The position numbers and the translations under genes are program-made. Positions 44,067-53,615 of a stretch of 64,000 nt of DNA are shown one piece after another. A model generated the notes under the pieces. That model saw nothing but the letters and a program-made list of their open reading frames with translations, did not search any database and had not been told where the DNA came from. Position 1 is the stretch's first letter, and each line of letters begins with the position of its first letter. This stretch comes from Gramella sp. KN1008. GTDB lineage: Bacteria; Bacteroidota; Bacteroidia; Flavobacteriales; Flavobacteriaceae. The DNA is taken from the NCBI RefSeq assembly GCF_004332155.1, contig NZ_SJDV01000005.1:236581-300580 (forward strand), read 5' to 3'.

Positions 44067-44756
44067 ATGATTATGAATAAAGCACTTTATCTACTTTTAC
44101 TTGGATTCTTCTGTGTTTCCTTTGCTAATGCTCAGGAATTTAGCTTTGGAATTAAGGGAGGAGCGAATTATGTTATGGGAGGTCAAATTACTGGAAATAG
44201 TTCCAACGGACTCTATTATGATGGTACCGTTGAAGCGGATTCCAAATTTGGTTTTCACGGTGGCGCTTTTTTTGAAGTAAGATTCGGAAAATTCCTACTA
44301 AGGCCTGAGTTTATTTACAGCTCTATGGAAACCGAGTTTCAGTTCCCTAAGGCAACATCCATTTATGCTGTAGATAAGATCAGCGTTCCCCTGTTATTCG
44401 GGTATAATGTGTGGGGGCCTATAGATATATATGCAGGTCCTGCATATCAAAATATTTTGGATTCTTCATTGGAAGGAACTGAGCCACCAAATCAGGTAAT
44501 TGTTGCTCAGAATACCCCTCTTGCAGCTCAGGCAGGAATAAAGGCTAGTTTTGGCCGGTTTGAATTGGATCTTAGATATGATAGATCACTGGCTTCTGAA
44601 GAGCCTATGGAAATAGATATAGTAAATAGTGATTACGGGATCAACCGTGCTACTTTTGATGATACGCGCCTAAATCAGTTCCTGATAAGTCTAAGTTTCA
44701 AAATATTTGATAGTTCAGCCAATCCGGGAAGGAGAAAAGGAGGCTGTTACTTCTAA
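44067..44756 (+). CDS. PorT-like outer-membrane beta-barrel protein
   Basis: From the ATG at 44067 the product is 229 aa with a signal peptide (NKALYLLLLGFFCVSFANAQ). It continues as an eight-strand-type barrel: FSFGIKGGANYVMGG, FGFHGGAFFEVRFGKFLLRPEFIYSS, KISVPLLFGYN, and the final LNQFLISLSFKIF. This is the common Bacteroidota porin-like barrel family of unknown cargo. The tail ends in a basic, Cys-containing GRRKGGCYF. It is transcribed alone. Confidence 0.85.
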   Translation: MIMNKALYLLLLGFFCVSFANAQEFSFGIKGGANYVMGGQITGNSSNGLYYDGTVEADSKFGFHGGAFFEVRFGKFLLRPEFIYSSMETEFQFPKATSIYAVDKISVPLLFGYNVWGPIDIYAGPAYQNILDSSLEGTEPPNQVIVAQNTPLAAQAGIKASFGRFELDLRYDRSLASEEPMEIDIVNSDYGINRATFDDTRLNQFLISLSFKIFDSSANPGRRKGGCYF

Positions 44757-44781
44757 AAAAACACATTATTTTTTTTAAAGG

Positions 44782-44815
44782 AAAAAGGGATGAATCACTT
44801 CATCCCTTTTTCATG
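44782..44815 (+). terminator. Terminator after the barrel gene
   Basis: AAAAAGGGATGAA (44782-44794) pairs perfectly with TTCATCCCTTTTT (44799-44811) around TCAC. Confidence 0.92.
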
Positions 44816-44962
44816 TTGGTTAGTTAAAGAATAAGTTGAAAAATATTGCCTATGCTTTAAGCTTACTCCATAACCAAAACTTTGAATTTTAAAGATATAG
44901 TTAATTTTTTAATATTCCTATAGAGGGTAAACCCTCGAAAATTGATAAGATTTGCTCTTTTC

Positions 44963-47900
44963 TTAGTATCTTGAAGGTATATTGGAAGATCCTTTCCCGG
45001 ATAGGTTTTTTACATCTTCAAGAATAAGATAAAGGCACGGAACTATCAGTAAAATAATAGAAGTTGCAAAAACGATCCCGAACCCAAGTGAAATTGCCAT
45101 TGGTATAAGATAATATGCCTGGCTGGAAGTTTCCAGGATAATAGGAGTTAGACCCCCAAAAGTTGTAAGAGTCGTGAGCAGGATAGGTCTGAATCTGCGT
45201 AAACCAGCCTCGTGAATCGCATCATATACTGAGTTTTTCTTCCTTAACTTATTAGCATAATCTATCATAATAAGGGAATCGTTCACAACTACTCCGGATA
45301 AAGCAATAACCCCCATTAAACTTACAAGAGACAGATCATAACCCAACAGAATATGACCTATTACCGCTCCAACAATTCCAAAAGGTATAGCTACCATGAC
45401 AATCAAGGGTTGAGTGTAACTATTAAATGCGATGGCAAGGAGGGCATAAATGAGAAGCATAGCCATTGAAAATCCACTCCATAGTACAGCCGTAGATTCT
45501 CTCATATCGGCCTGGCTACCTTCAAAAGTCCATGTAATTCCGGGAAAATCTGCTCTAAGCTGAGGCAAAACTTCACTTTGAATAGATTCCAGAACTCGCG
45601 TTACCGCATTGGCCGGCTCCACATCCATTCCTACGTTCACCACCCTTCTGCCATCCCTTCGATTAATAGAGGTAAAAGCCTCTCTTTGCTCGACTTTGAC
45701 TACATCCATCAAAGGAACTTCCACGCCGTTATCATTTCGAATAATGAAGTTTTCCAGATTTTGAATATCCCGACGCTCTTCCAGTGGTAATTTCACCCTT
45801 ACTTCAATTTCTTCAGTGCCCCTTAATTGCCTTAAGGCTAACGCTCCGTAAAAAGCATCTCGTACCTGCTGACCTATCTGGGAGGAGGTAAAACCCAGAT
45901 TGCGTCCTTCAGGAAGGAGCTTGAAATCGAATTGCATCTTTCCTTTATCGTAATTATCGCTTATATCACGGGTGTTTTCAAATTTCTCCATTCGCTCCAA
46001 AAAAGCAGTGCTGGCCTTTTCAAGTACATTAATATCTGAATGACTAAGATCTACACTTATATCCTGCTGGTAGCCTCCAGGACCTCGTTCCGCTTCAAAG
46101 GTTATCTGATCAACTCCTTCTATTTCTCCAATATTATCCCGCCAAAGTGCTATCAGTTCCCTTGCAGACATATCTCTTTCATCGGGCGGCAACATAACGA
46201 TCTCAACATCTATAAAATTTTGACCTCTTACATTGGTTTTGATACCTTCAGCAACTTCATACAGGTTATGCCTTTCAAACATTTCCCGAGTGGATTTGGT
46301 AATATCTTCGGCCACCTTGGCTGCCTGAAGGGTAGTGGTCCCTACCGGTAATCTTACCCCGGCTTCGATCTCATCTGCTGCTACCTCGGGCATCATGATC
46401 ATTCCCATATGATCGCTATATCCATAACCTCCCACTATCAAAAGCAAACCAACAGCTGAGCTAATGGTTATATACCGGTACTTCAGGCAAAGGTCAAGGA
46501 ATGGTCGGTATTGGTTTTGAATAATACTATTGAATTTATTAGCGAAGCTGCCCTGCCACTTTTCCAGTTTCGCTACCCATCCCGTACTTTTCTTTTCTTT
46601 TAGGTGTCCTAAATGAGAGGGTAAAATAAATAGAGCTTCAAGAAGTGAAACAGCCAGGATCACAATCACTACCATTGGTAATGGCCACCAGAATTTCCCT
46701 GTTTCACCCGGCATAAAGAGGAGCGGCACAAAGGCAATGATCGTGGTTACGATACTAAAGGTTACTGGTTTAGAGACATCCTTTGTGCCTTCAATCGCTG
46801 CTTCTATATAACTATATCCCCGTTGCCTGTATTCATAAATATTCTCTCCCACCACTATGGCATCATCTACCACAATACCCAGAACGACGAGAAAACCGAA
46901 CATCGAGATCATGTTAATGCTAACCCCTATCACGGGAAGTAATATCATGCCCCCAATGAATGATATGGCCATTCCCATCATAACCCAGAAAGCCAGGCGA
47001 TATTCAAGAAAAAGAGTCAGTATCAGCAGTACAATTATAATTGCTAAAATGCCATTTTCCGTTAACAGGGACAATCGTTCCCTGTAATCTTCGGCACTAT
47101 TGCTGTCTATGCGGTATTTCACTCCGGGGGGAAGCTGAATATCATTAAGTATTTGCTGTACCGTTTCAGCGATGTCCAGAGGTGACTGGGTCCCGACCCT
47201 GAATATATTGAGCTCTACCGATGGCGTTTGATTAAACTGTCCATGAAAACCCGTTTCTTCAAATCCATCAGTGATCCTTGCAATATCAGCCAGGGTTACC
47301 TTTGCACCTGAAGGGGAGGAGACAATAGTGATATTCTGAAATTCTTCCGCCCACTGTTTACGTTCCTGCATCCTTAAAAGAATCTCACCCGCTTCTGTTT
47401 CAACGGCTCCGGCAGGGACGTCTTCACTTGACTGGGCAATTATATTGGCCACCTGGCCAAGGGTTAAATTGTACTGTCTCAGGTTATGCCGGGATATTTC
47501 CACATGTGTGACATAATCAGGAACATTGCCTATTTCTACCTGGGTTATTTCGGGATTGCTTAACAATTGGTTTCTAAGCCTTTCAGCTAGTTTTCGCAAA
47601 GTCCAGATATCGGCGCTTCCATAGAGACCAATTTCCATTACTTCCTGTTGTCTGGCCTGAAGACTTACCTGGGGTTGTTCAATATCGTCAGGGAAGGTGC
47701 GAATCCGACTCACGGCCTGATCTATTTCCTGAAAAGCCTTCATTCTATTGGTGCCCGCCAATAATTCTATAACTACTTCTCCAGACCCTTCCCGGGCTGT
47801 TGAGACTATTTCTTTTATACCCTGAATGCCCCGTATAGCTTCCTCTACCGGAAGAAGAATTCCCTGTTCCACTTCTGCTGGGGCAGCTCCGGGATAGACT

Positions 47901-48079
47901 ACATTTACATTTACATAATCTAGCTGAAATTGCGGAAATACCTCTTTCTGTATTTTAAACATCGTCCATATTCCACCTCCGATTAGGATTATCATTAACA
48001 GGTTCGCAGCAATCGAATTCCTGGCCATATAGGCAATGGCGCCTTCTCTTCTGGGCTCTGTTTTTTCAGGCTGCTCCAT
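44963..48079 (-). CDS. RND-family efflux pump, inner-membrane subunit
   Basis: The 1038-aa proton-driven pump has 12 membrane segments in the usual 1+6+5 layout with two large periplasmic loops. The paired aspartates of TM4 are present ([12 protein letters not shown]405-D406), as is the second-half motif [16 protein letters not shown]. It resembles the AcrB-like hydrophobe/amphiphile branch more than the metal CusA branch, but the substrate is unknown. It is the last gene of the outer-membrane factor-adaptor-pump operon, 3 bp after the adaptor gene. Confidence 0.95.
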   Translation of the reverse strand: MEQPEKTEPRREGAIAYMARNSIAANLLMIILIGGGIWTMFKIQKEVFPQFQLDYVNVNVVYPGAAPAEVEQGILLPVEEAIRGIQGIKEIVSTAREGSGEVVIELLAGTNRMKAFQEIDQAVSRIRTFPDDIEQPQVSLQARQQEVMEIGLYGSADIWTLRKLAERLRNQLLSNPEITQVEIGNVPDYVTHVEISRHNLRQYNLTLGQVANIIAQSSEDVPAGAVETEAGEILLRMQERKQWAEEFQNITIVSSPSGAKVTLADIARITDGFEETGFHGQFNQTPSVELNIFRVGTQSPLDIAETVQQILNDIQLPPGVKYRIDSNSAEDYRERLSLLTENGILAIIIVLLILTLFLEYRLAFWVMMGMAISFIGGMILLPVIGVSINMISMFGFLVVLGIVVDDAIVVGENIYEYRQRGYSYIEAAIEGTKDVSKPVTFSIVTTIIAFVPLLFMPGETGKFWWPLPMVVIVILAVSLLEALFILPSHLGHLKEKKSTGWVAKLEKWQGSFANKFNSIIQNQYRPFLDLCLKYRYITISSAVGLLLIVGGYGYSDHMGMIMMPEVAADEIEAGVRLPVGTTTLQAAKVAEDITKSTREMFERHNLYEVAEGIKTNVRGQNFIDVEIVMLPPDERDMSARELIALWRDNIGEIEGVDQITFEAERGPGGYQQDISVDLSHSDINVLEKASTAFLERMEKFENTRDISDNYDKGKMQFDFKLLPEGRNLGFTSSQIGQQVRDAFYGALALRQLRGTEEIEVRVKLPLEERRDIQNLENFIIRNDNGVEVPLMDVVKVEQREAFTSINRRDGRRVVNVGMDVEPANAVTRVLESIQSEVLPQLRADFPGITWTFEGSQADMRESTAVLWSGFSMAMLLIYALLAIAFNSYTQPLIVMVAIPFGIVGAVIGHILLGYDLSLVSLMGVIALSGVVVNDSLIMIDYANKLRKKNSVYDAIHEAGLRRFRPILLTTLTTFGGLTPIILETSSQAYYLIPMAISLGFGIVFATSIILLIVPCLYLILEDVKNLSGKGSSNIPSRY

Positions 48080-48082
48080 GTT

Positions 48083-49294
48083 CTATTCTAAGGTTTCGTT
48101 GGTGGTATTTTCCATATTATCTGATGTAGAGTCCTCCGTCCCCGTTCTTAGCTTGATACCTTCGGTTACCGTACTAAGGTTGGTAGTGACGATTTTTTCT
48201 CCTTCCTCTATCCCTTTCTTTATATATGCGAAATCTGAATCGGTAAGGATGATTTCAAGCTCTCTAATGGAAAGCTCCCCATCATCCATTACCCATACGG
48301 TTTGATTGTTCCTTACATGATCTCTTTTTATTCTGATTACTTCCTTTATTTTTTCAGCCTCTATATTAGCTTCCACGAATGTGCCGATCATCAGCTTTGG
48401 TTGGTTCTCGTTAGTTTTCTGAACAAGAGGGTCCGGCACTTTAATTAGAACCCGTGCGAGTCTTGTTTGCTCGTCCAGGGCACCTATCTGTTTATCAAGG
48501 TAGCCTATTCTATAGCTCCCATCGGGCCAGGCAGAAGTATTCCTAAGCTTAACCCTTGAACCGGTTTCATCTTCAGAATCAGGGAATTTAAGCCATTTTA
48601 GGTTTACAACAGGAACTGTAAGTGTTACCCAGTAATATTCTGTACCCACAAGACGGCCTAAGTTATCACCGGGAGCAACCTGCGATCCTATTGTAACATT
48701 TTGATCCAGGATATGGGCATCAAATGGAGCTCTTAGAGTGGACCGTGATAGGTTGATTTTAGCCTGTTCTACCGCGGCCCGGGCAGCTTTGATATCCGCC
48801 TTCACCGCGTTTAACTGTGGTTCTCTTAGTACAAGTGATCGCTGTTTTGGAGAAAGGGAATCTCTTCCTACCAGTTCAAGGTCTTTTTCGGCCACTTCCT
48901 GTCTGCCCATTTCCATTTCCAGATTGGTTTGAGCCTGTAGAAGTTCACTTTTCCTGAGCTCCAGATTATTTCGATAATCTGATGGGTCAATCTGTAGAAG
49001 CACATCACCTTTTTTAACAAATCCACCAGGAACAAAGGAAGGGTCTCTTCTTACAACCTGGCCATTAACTAATGGACTTATGATAACATCTTCTACAGGT
49101 TGCACCGTACCGGTTGCCTGAATAATAGGAATAAAATCACCTTTTTCAGCATGTACGACCTCTACCAACATAGCCATTTGTTTGGTAGCTCCTTCCTGCT
49201 GGGCTTTGGGTTCGGTTATAAAAATTAGAAGGGTGACCGCTGCCGCCCCCAGCAGGATTATTCCACATATAATCCATATTTTTTTAGTTGTCAT
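48083..49294 (-). CDS. RND efflux periplasmic adaptor (membrane fusion protein)
   Basis: This 403-aa adaptor has an N-terminal membrane helix (about 5-26), a barrel-sandwich lipoyl half (about 48-88: FIPIIQATGTVQPVEDVIISPLVNGQV), a coiled-coil hairpin (about 108-178, with KSELLQAQTNLEMEM and AVEQAKINL), the second lipoyl half (LRAPFDAHILDQNV) and a beta-barrel plus membrane-proximal domain. It links the pump to the outer-membrane factor. The last about 25 residues are Thr/Glu/Asn-rich. It starts 12 bp after the outer-membrane factor gene. Confidence 0.93.
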   Translation of the reverse strand: MTTKKIWIICGIILLGAAAVTLLIFITEPKAQQEGATKQMAMLVEVVHAEKGDFIPIIQATGTVQPVEDVIISPLVNGQVVRRDPSFVPGGFVKKGDVLLQIDPSDYRNNLELRKSELLQAQTNLEMEMGRQEVAEKDLELVGRDSLSPKQRSLVLREPQLNAVKADIKAARAAVEQAKINLSRSTLRAPFDAHILDQNVTIGSQVAPGDNLGRLVGTEYYWVTLTVPVVNLKWLKFPDSEDETGSRVKLRNTSAWPDGSYRIGYLDKQIGALDEQTRLARVLIKVPDPLVQKTNENQPKLMIGTFVEANIEAEKIKEVIRIKRDHVRNNQTVWVMDDGELSIRELEIILTDSDFAYIKKGIEEGEKIVTTNLSTVTEGIKLRTGTEDSTSDNMENTTNETLE

Positions 49295-49306
49295 GCGCTA
49301 GCTTCT

Positions 49307-50497
49307 TTAATTTGCCTGAAAATTTTCTGGTGGTTCATGTCCAAAATCTCCCGCCAGTGCCCTGTAGAGGGAGATCCTTATTTCGATTAAAGTTTGTTTT
49401 GCTTCTATCATATCCCGTTGCAGCTGTTGCTGCTTGTCCAGCTGTAAAAGGACATCGAGATAATCGCTCAGTCCGTTAAGAAATTCTATTCTTAACTGAT
49501 CACTGGTTTTTTTTACAAGTTCCAGTCTTCTTTCCAATACTTTAATCCTCTCTCTTTGTTTTTGTTCCCTTATAAGAGCATCTTCCACTTCCCTGAAAGA
49601 AATAAGAACGGTTTGGCCATAATCAAATAGAGCCTGGTTTTTAAGAGCCTCACTTTGATCTACTTCTGCCTGTAATCTTCCTCCGTAAATAAGTGGGGCA
49701 ACAATATTCCCAGCCAGGGTATAAGCCCAATCCTGAAAGAGAGAATTGTAATTATTGGATCGCAACTGGCCTTCTAAATTTAAAGATATTCTGGGGTATT
49801 TGTTTCGTATTGCCTGCGCCATGTCACGATCAGCTGCCAGTACCAGATTATAAGATTGTTGTACATCTGGCCTGCGTCGAATAAGTTCCAGTGGGAGGCC
49901 GGTTTCTGGCAGGCTTGGTAAGACAGGCAAACTGTCTCCCGGGAAAATCGTTTCATTCTGGGGTGGACGTCCCAACATTACCGAAAGCTGATTTTGAAGT
50001 AATCCTATACGGGTTTCATAAAATATCTTTTGATCTTTGGTGCTTTCCAGTAACTGTTCCTGTCTCAGTATATCAACTGCCCTTATTTGTCCCCCGGTAA
50101 ACCGAGCTCTTATAAGTCTTACAATATCTTCGTTTGTTTTTATTTGTTGATTGATCAGTTCAAGTTGCTTTCTCGTCGTGACCAGTTGATACCAGGTGAT
50201 GGCTGTTTCGGCAGAAAGTGTCATAGCTGCGGCCTGAAAATCAAAATAGGATGCCTTAGCCCGGAATTTTTCTGCCTGAATTCCTGAACTTATTCTTCCC
50301 CATAAATCTATTTCATAAGAAGCTGATAGGCCTGCCCTTAGGTTTTCGCCTCCGGCAAAGTCTGGTTCCGGTCTGCTGATGGCTGTTCTAACAGTTGCAT
50401 CTATCTCCGGCCATAAAAATGATTTTTCTCTTTTAACTGAAGCCAGGGAAGCCTTGAATTGTTGCCAGTTTCCCGCTAGTTGGAGATTGGATTCCAA
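49307..50497 (-). CDS. RND efflux outer-membrane factor (NodT/TolC-like lipoprotein)
   Basis: The 396 aa from the TTG at 50497 cover most of a NodT-type outer-membrane factor: long helices (FRAKASYFDFQAAAMTLSAETAITWYQLV), the RRPDVQQSYNLVLAADRDMAQAIRNKYPRISL motif at the strand-helix turn, and a helical C-terminus. The family normally has about 60 more N-terminal residues with a lipoprotein signal. These residues are present in frame upstream, to a lipobox-type Cys at 50633-50635, but with no ATG, GTG or TTG in front. The true start is probably a rare codon; see the adjacent entry. It is the first gene of the efflux operon. Confidence 0.85.
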   Translation of the reverse strand: MESNLQLAGNWQQFKASLASVKREKSFLWPEIDATVRTAISRPEPDFAGGENLRAGLSASYEIDLWGRISSGIQAEKFRAKASYFDFQAAAMTLSAETAITWYQLVTTRKQLELINQQIKTNEDIVRLIRARFTGGQIRAVDILRQEQLLESTKDQKIFYETRIGLLQNQLSVMLGRPPQNETIFPGDSLPVLPSLPETGLPLELIRRRPDVQQSYNLVLAADRDMAQAIRNKYPRISLNLEGQLRSNNYNSLFQDWAYTLAGNIVAPLIYGGRLQAEVDQSEALKNQALFDYGQTVLISFREVEDALIREQKQRERIKVLERRLELVKKTSDQLRIEFLNGLSDYLDVLLQLDKQQQLQRDMIEAKQTLIEIRISLYRALAGDFGHEPPENFQAN

Positions 50498-50767
50498 AGC
50501 CTGTTTAACAACACGATTAAGAGTAGGGTCCTGAAAGGTGGTCCACCATTTTACTGGAATAGAATCTGTACCTGATTGGGTAAACTCCTTTGGTTCAGGT
50601 ATAGGAGCATTTACGTCCTGGAGTCTTGGCGCACACCCGGTTTGAACTATTAAAAAAATAAATAAAAACAGTATCCATATATAATATGGATAGCTCAGAG
50701 CACTAAAGCTAGACGTTGCTTTGTAGGTGGTGTTGGTCAGAATAATTATTAATTTAATACAGCGGTT
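50498..50767 (-). other. In-frame 5' extension of the outer-membrane factor without a standard start codon
   Basis: The frame is open for 90 codons up to a TAG at 50768-50770. It encodes YIWILFLFIFLIVQTGCAP, a lipoprotein signal with Cys at 50633-50635, then PIPEPKEF and VKWWTTFQDPTLNRVV, which are typical of mature NodT-type proteins. No ATG, GTG or TTG occurs in frame before the Cys. A CTG at 50698 would give a 21-residue signal. The only nearby ATG (50678) is in another frame. Confidence 0.65.
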
Positions 50768-51019
50768 CTATATAACCGAAGATTCTTTTGTTTGAAAATC
50801 AGCCTTCTAAAGTTACATTTTTTTAATAAGATGTGATAAAAGAGGATTATAGAAGTGGTTGATGATGAAAATCAGGAAATTCTATTATTGACCATGGTCC
50901 TATGAATTCCATGAAGGAAAAATAACCTGTCTCACAGGCCAATTATAGGATGAAAGATATTCAGGACTTTACTTGCTGCACTTTAATTTCTTTCCGGATT
51001 GTAAAAACAATTAATTATT
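50768..51019. other. Intergenic region without recognised gene
   Basis: It is AT-rich and lies between the efflux operon and the HD-domain gene, both on the minus strand. I see no clear promoter, hairpin or coding frame. The minus-strand TAACTTTA about 45 bp before the open frame of the outer-membrane factor is a weak -7 candidate. Confidence 0.5.
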
Positions 51020-51598
51020 TTATGGATTATCCGATTGAAGAAGGGCCTGGAGATTTTGTTGTTTTACTGGTTCCAGTACCTTAATCCCAAAGGGGGTATG
51101 GAAATGATGTGATTTCAGAAAGGAAACCTGAATTTCTAACCATTCCTCATCGGTTATATTTGGTTTTAGCATCTTCAATTCTCTATACAGCTTTTTACTG
51201 AAAAAATCATAGTTTGAAGTTCCCAAGTAAAAAAGGTCGGCATCAGCCACCACTTTTTCATTCATATTATTAGGTTTTTGTGGGATCTTCGTTGCTCTTA
51301 TCATTCCGCAGATATTTTCTATTTCCGCTTTGGTAAAATCATATTGAGGAAGTTCCTGCATTGCCAGTTCGCAACTCTTTTCTTCATGATCCTCAGCCTT
51401 AATAAGAAAACCTGTATCATGATATAGGCAGGCTATTTCAATAAGTTCAATATTCCCTTCCGGAAGACCTTCTTTTTCTGCTATAAACCTGGCCTGATTT
51501 ACCACTAGCCTGGTATGTTCTGCATCGTGATAAAAAAGATAGGGTGGAAGCTCGTTCTGTAAACGTTTGTATATCTTCTTGAAGATAGGTTTATGCAT
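51020..51598 (-). CDS. HD-domain phosphohydrolase-like protein
   Basis: The 192-aa product has an HD fold: the first His in FYHDAEHTRLV, the HD pair in ACLYHDTGF (after IELIEIA), and a later Asp in KVVADADLFYLG. It likely hydrolyses a phosphoester, possibly a nucleotide, in the cytoplasm. The start overlaps the YitT gene by 8 bp, so the two are co-transcribed. The substrate is unknown. Confidence 0.85.
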   Translation of the reverse strand: MHKPIFKKIYKRLQNELPPYLFYHDAEHTRLVVNQARFIAEKEGLPEGNIELIEIACLYHDTGFLIKAEDHEEKSCELAMQELPQYDFTKAEIENICGMIRATKIPQKPNNMNEKVVADADLFYLGTSNYDFFSKKLYRELKMLKPNITDEEWLEIQVSFLKSHHFHTPFGIKVLEPVKQQNLQALLQSDNP

Positions 51599-52478
51599 TG
51601 GTCCTGTTGTTTCTTCTTACAATCCCTCCTTTTACTTCTTTGATGCTGTTCACAAAAATAAATGCTTCCGAATCTATTTCTGCCACCGCTACTTTGATTC
51701 GGTGTATTTCCAGTCTTGTGACTACCGTCATGATAATGTCACAGTCTGCCTTTGCTTGATATGAACCGGGAAGAAAGCCTCTTTCACCTTTATATACTGT
51801 TACCGCCTTATGGAAATTATTAACGATCTCAGATTTGATCTGTTCCGATTCCTTAGAGATTATATTCAGGGCGGTATACTCTTCAAAACCATCCACCACA
51901 TAATCGGAAGTTTTCATCGCGGTGAAATATACAAGAATGGAGTACATCCCGGTTTCTATTCCAAACCGGAGAGCAGCAAAGATTATCATTAGTGTATTTA
52001 GAGCAAGAATGATCTCACCTGCAGTGAATGCCGATTTTCGTTCGGTGTACTGGGCAATAACCTCAAAACCATCTATAACACCTCCGCCACGAATAACACA
52101 ACCAATTCCAAGCCCTATAAAGAAACCGCCAAAAATTGCAATAAGAACCTTATCGTTGGTAAAGACCGGGATGTCTATAAAATACATTCCTGCAGATAGC
52201 AAAAGCATTGCAATCAGAGCCTGTACACCAAAGGTTCGGCTTATTTTATGATAACCTACGATTAGAAAAGGAATATTGAAAATGAGTAGCCAGAGACTGA
52301 TATGAAATTTCGCATAACTGCTCATAAGAATGGAAAGTCCGGTGACACCTCCATCAAGAAAATTATTAGGAACCATAAAGCCCTGCAAACCAATAACGGC
52401 GAGAAGGACTCCTATGAAAGTAAAAGCTGCCGACCGAAACGAGAATACCGTTTTCCATTCGATTTTACCTGAAGCCAT
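51591..52478 (-). CDS. YitT-family membrane protein with DUF2179 domain
   Basis: The 295-aa product has five to six membrane segments (about 16-190) with the family motif GVTGLSILMS near the start and GGVIDGFEVIAQYTERK in the middle. A cytoplasmic DUF2179 domain (about 220-280: HKAVTVYKGERGFLPG and IIMTVVTRLEI) ends it. The family is widespread and of uncertain transport function. It overlaps the HD gene by 8 bp. Confidence 0.92.
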   Translation of the reverse strand: MASGKIEWKTVFSFRSAAFTFIGVLLAVIGLQGFMVPNNFLDGGVTGLSILMSSYAKFHISLWLLIFNIPFLIVGYHKISRTFGVQALIAMLLLSAGMYFIDIPVFTNDKVLIAIFGGFFIGLGIGCVIRGGGVIDGFEVIAQYTERKSAFTAGEIILALNTLMIIFAALRFGIETGMYSILVYFTAMKTSDYVVDGFEEYTALNIISKESEQIKSEIVNNFHKAVTVYKGERGFLPGSYQAKADCDIIMTVVTRLEIHRIKVAVAEIDSEAFIFVNSIKEVKGGIVRRNNRTNA

Positions 52479-52672
52479 ATGGAATGAAATTATAAAATAT
52501 GTGGGACTGGTTTATAGATAACAATATACTTTAAAATTTTGGTTTTCAGTATTTAAAGGATTTGCAGGTTTATTACTGACAAGGGTTAAGTAAAATAAAG
52601 ATAGATCCCACAATTAATCTAATGGGATCTACCCTGTTTTTCAACTAATCTAAACAATAGTCTTAAAATGTT

Positions 52673-53374
52673 CTACTTCAGGTAAATATCTCCGTTAACT
52701 GTGGTGAGACTTAAGGAGTTTTTTGCATTTTCTATTTCCATACTCACTTCCTGGCCTACAAATTTCTCTTTTATATCCAGATTAAGTGTTTTACTGGTAT
52801 AAATTTCTCCTACTACCGTTTTTGCCATTACCGAAGCATTATCATATACCGCTTCAATTTTTCCGGCAACGGTCTTTAATTTAAGATTCCCCTGGTGTTT
52901 TTCTACTTCAATATCTCCGCTTACAACTTTAATATCAATATCTCCCTGTAGAAATTTAGAAAAAACATTGGCGGTGATGCTGGAGACTTTTAAGTCAACA
53001 TTTTTTGGAATGTATAGCACATAATTAAATTCATGATCGGACCCAATATGATAACGGCCGGATGAATCACCTATTTCATCCTGAAAGATTTTAAATATGT
53101 CTTTAGAATTGGATTCTATCTGGATGAGAGATTCATCACTTGAAATATGCAGGTCGAACATTTCAATATATTTTTCGTCTTCTGTGCTGATACTGGCCTC
53201 AACCTTAATCGATGATTTATCCCAGGTTTTGATCTGAATATCAGAAGCAAAAGGAAATTCTACTTTTACCGACTGATTTTCGTATTTGACCTCTTTAGTT
53301 ATTTCTTTTTGAGCGGTAAGGCTGAAACTTATCAATAGGATAAGGAAGCTGAATAAATTTTTCATGATGTTCAT
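52673..53374 (-). CDS. DUF4097-type exported adhesin-like protein
   Basis: The 233-aa product has a signal peptide (KNLFSFLILLISFSLTAQ) and a repetitive beta-helix-like body. It has many short strands with alternating Ser/Val/Lys such as DLKVSSITANVF, DIKVVSGDIEVEKHQG and LKLKTVAGKIEAVYD. This pattern matches DUF4097/DUF4098, a predicted beta-solenoid of unknown role. Starts at 53374 and 53365 are both possible. A perfect inverted repeat lies 28 bp upstream. It is transcribed alone. Confidence 0.78.
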   Translation of the reverse strand: MNIMKNLFSFLILLISFSLTAQKEITKEVKYENQSVKVEFPFASDIQIKTWDKSSIKVEASISTEDEKYIEMFDLHISSDESLIQIESNSKDIFKIFQDEIGDSSGRYHIGSDHEFNYVLYIPKNVDLKVSSITANVFSKFLQGDIDIKVVSGDIEVEKHQGNLKLKTVAGKIEAVYDNASVMAKTVVGEIYTSKTLNLDIKEKFVGQEVSMEIENAKNSLSLTTVNGDIYLK

Positions 53375-53402
53375 TTTTTGATTGATGAATGATTTTTTAA
53401 GT

Positions 53403-53421
53403 TCTATGCATTTTGCATAGA
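53403..53421. promoter_or_regulatory. Perfect inverted repeat upstream of the DUF4097 gene (candidate operator)
   Basis: TCTATGCA-TTT-TGCATAGA has 8-bp perfect arms. It lies between the gene start (53374) and a minus-strand TAACTTAG that resembles a -7 element. The length and symmetry fit a dimeric repressor site. No adjacent regulator gene is present. Confidence 0.45.
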
Positions 53422-53615
53422 GCCTAAGTTATTATAAGGACGACTAAGAAAAATTCCCGTTGCAAAATTTATAGGATAGGTTAAAAATCTTTACGTAAGA
53501 ATCCTCAGAATAATGAAAGTTGAAGGCTACCCCGGCTTCTCTCTTTTAACTGATTTTGTAAGGTAGAGGACAAAGAAAGAAGATAGGGATTAAATTATCA
53601 GCTATCCGGAATTAA

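Noticed and set aside
44923..44936. A GAGGGTAAACCCTC hairpin after the efflux pump gene
   Set aside because: It is short and lacks a T run on the minus strand, so I did not call it a terminator.
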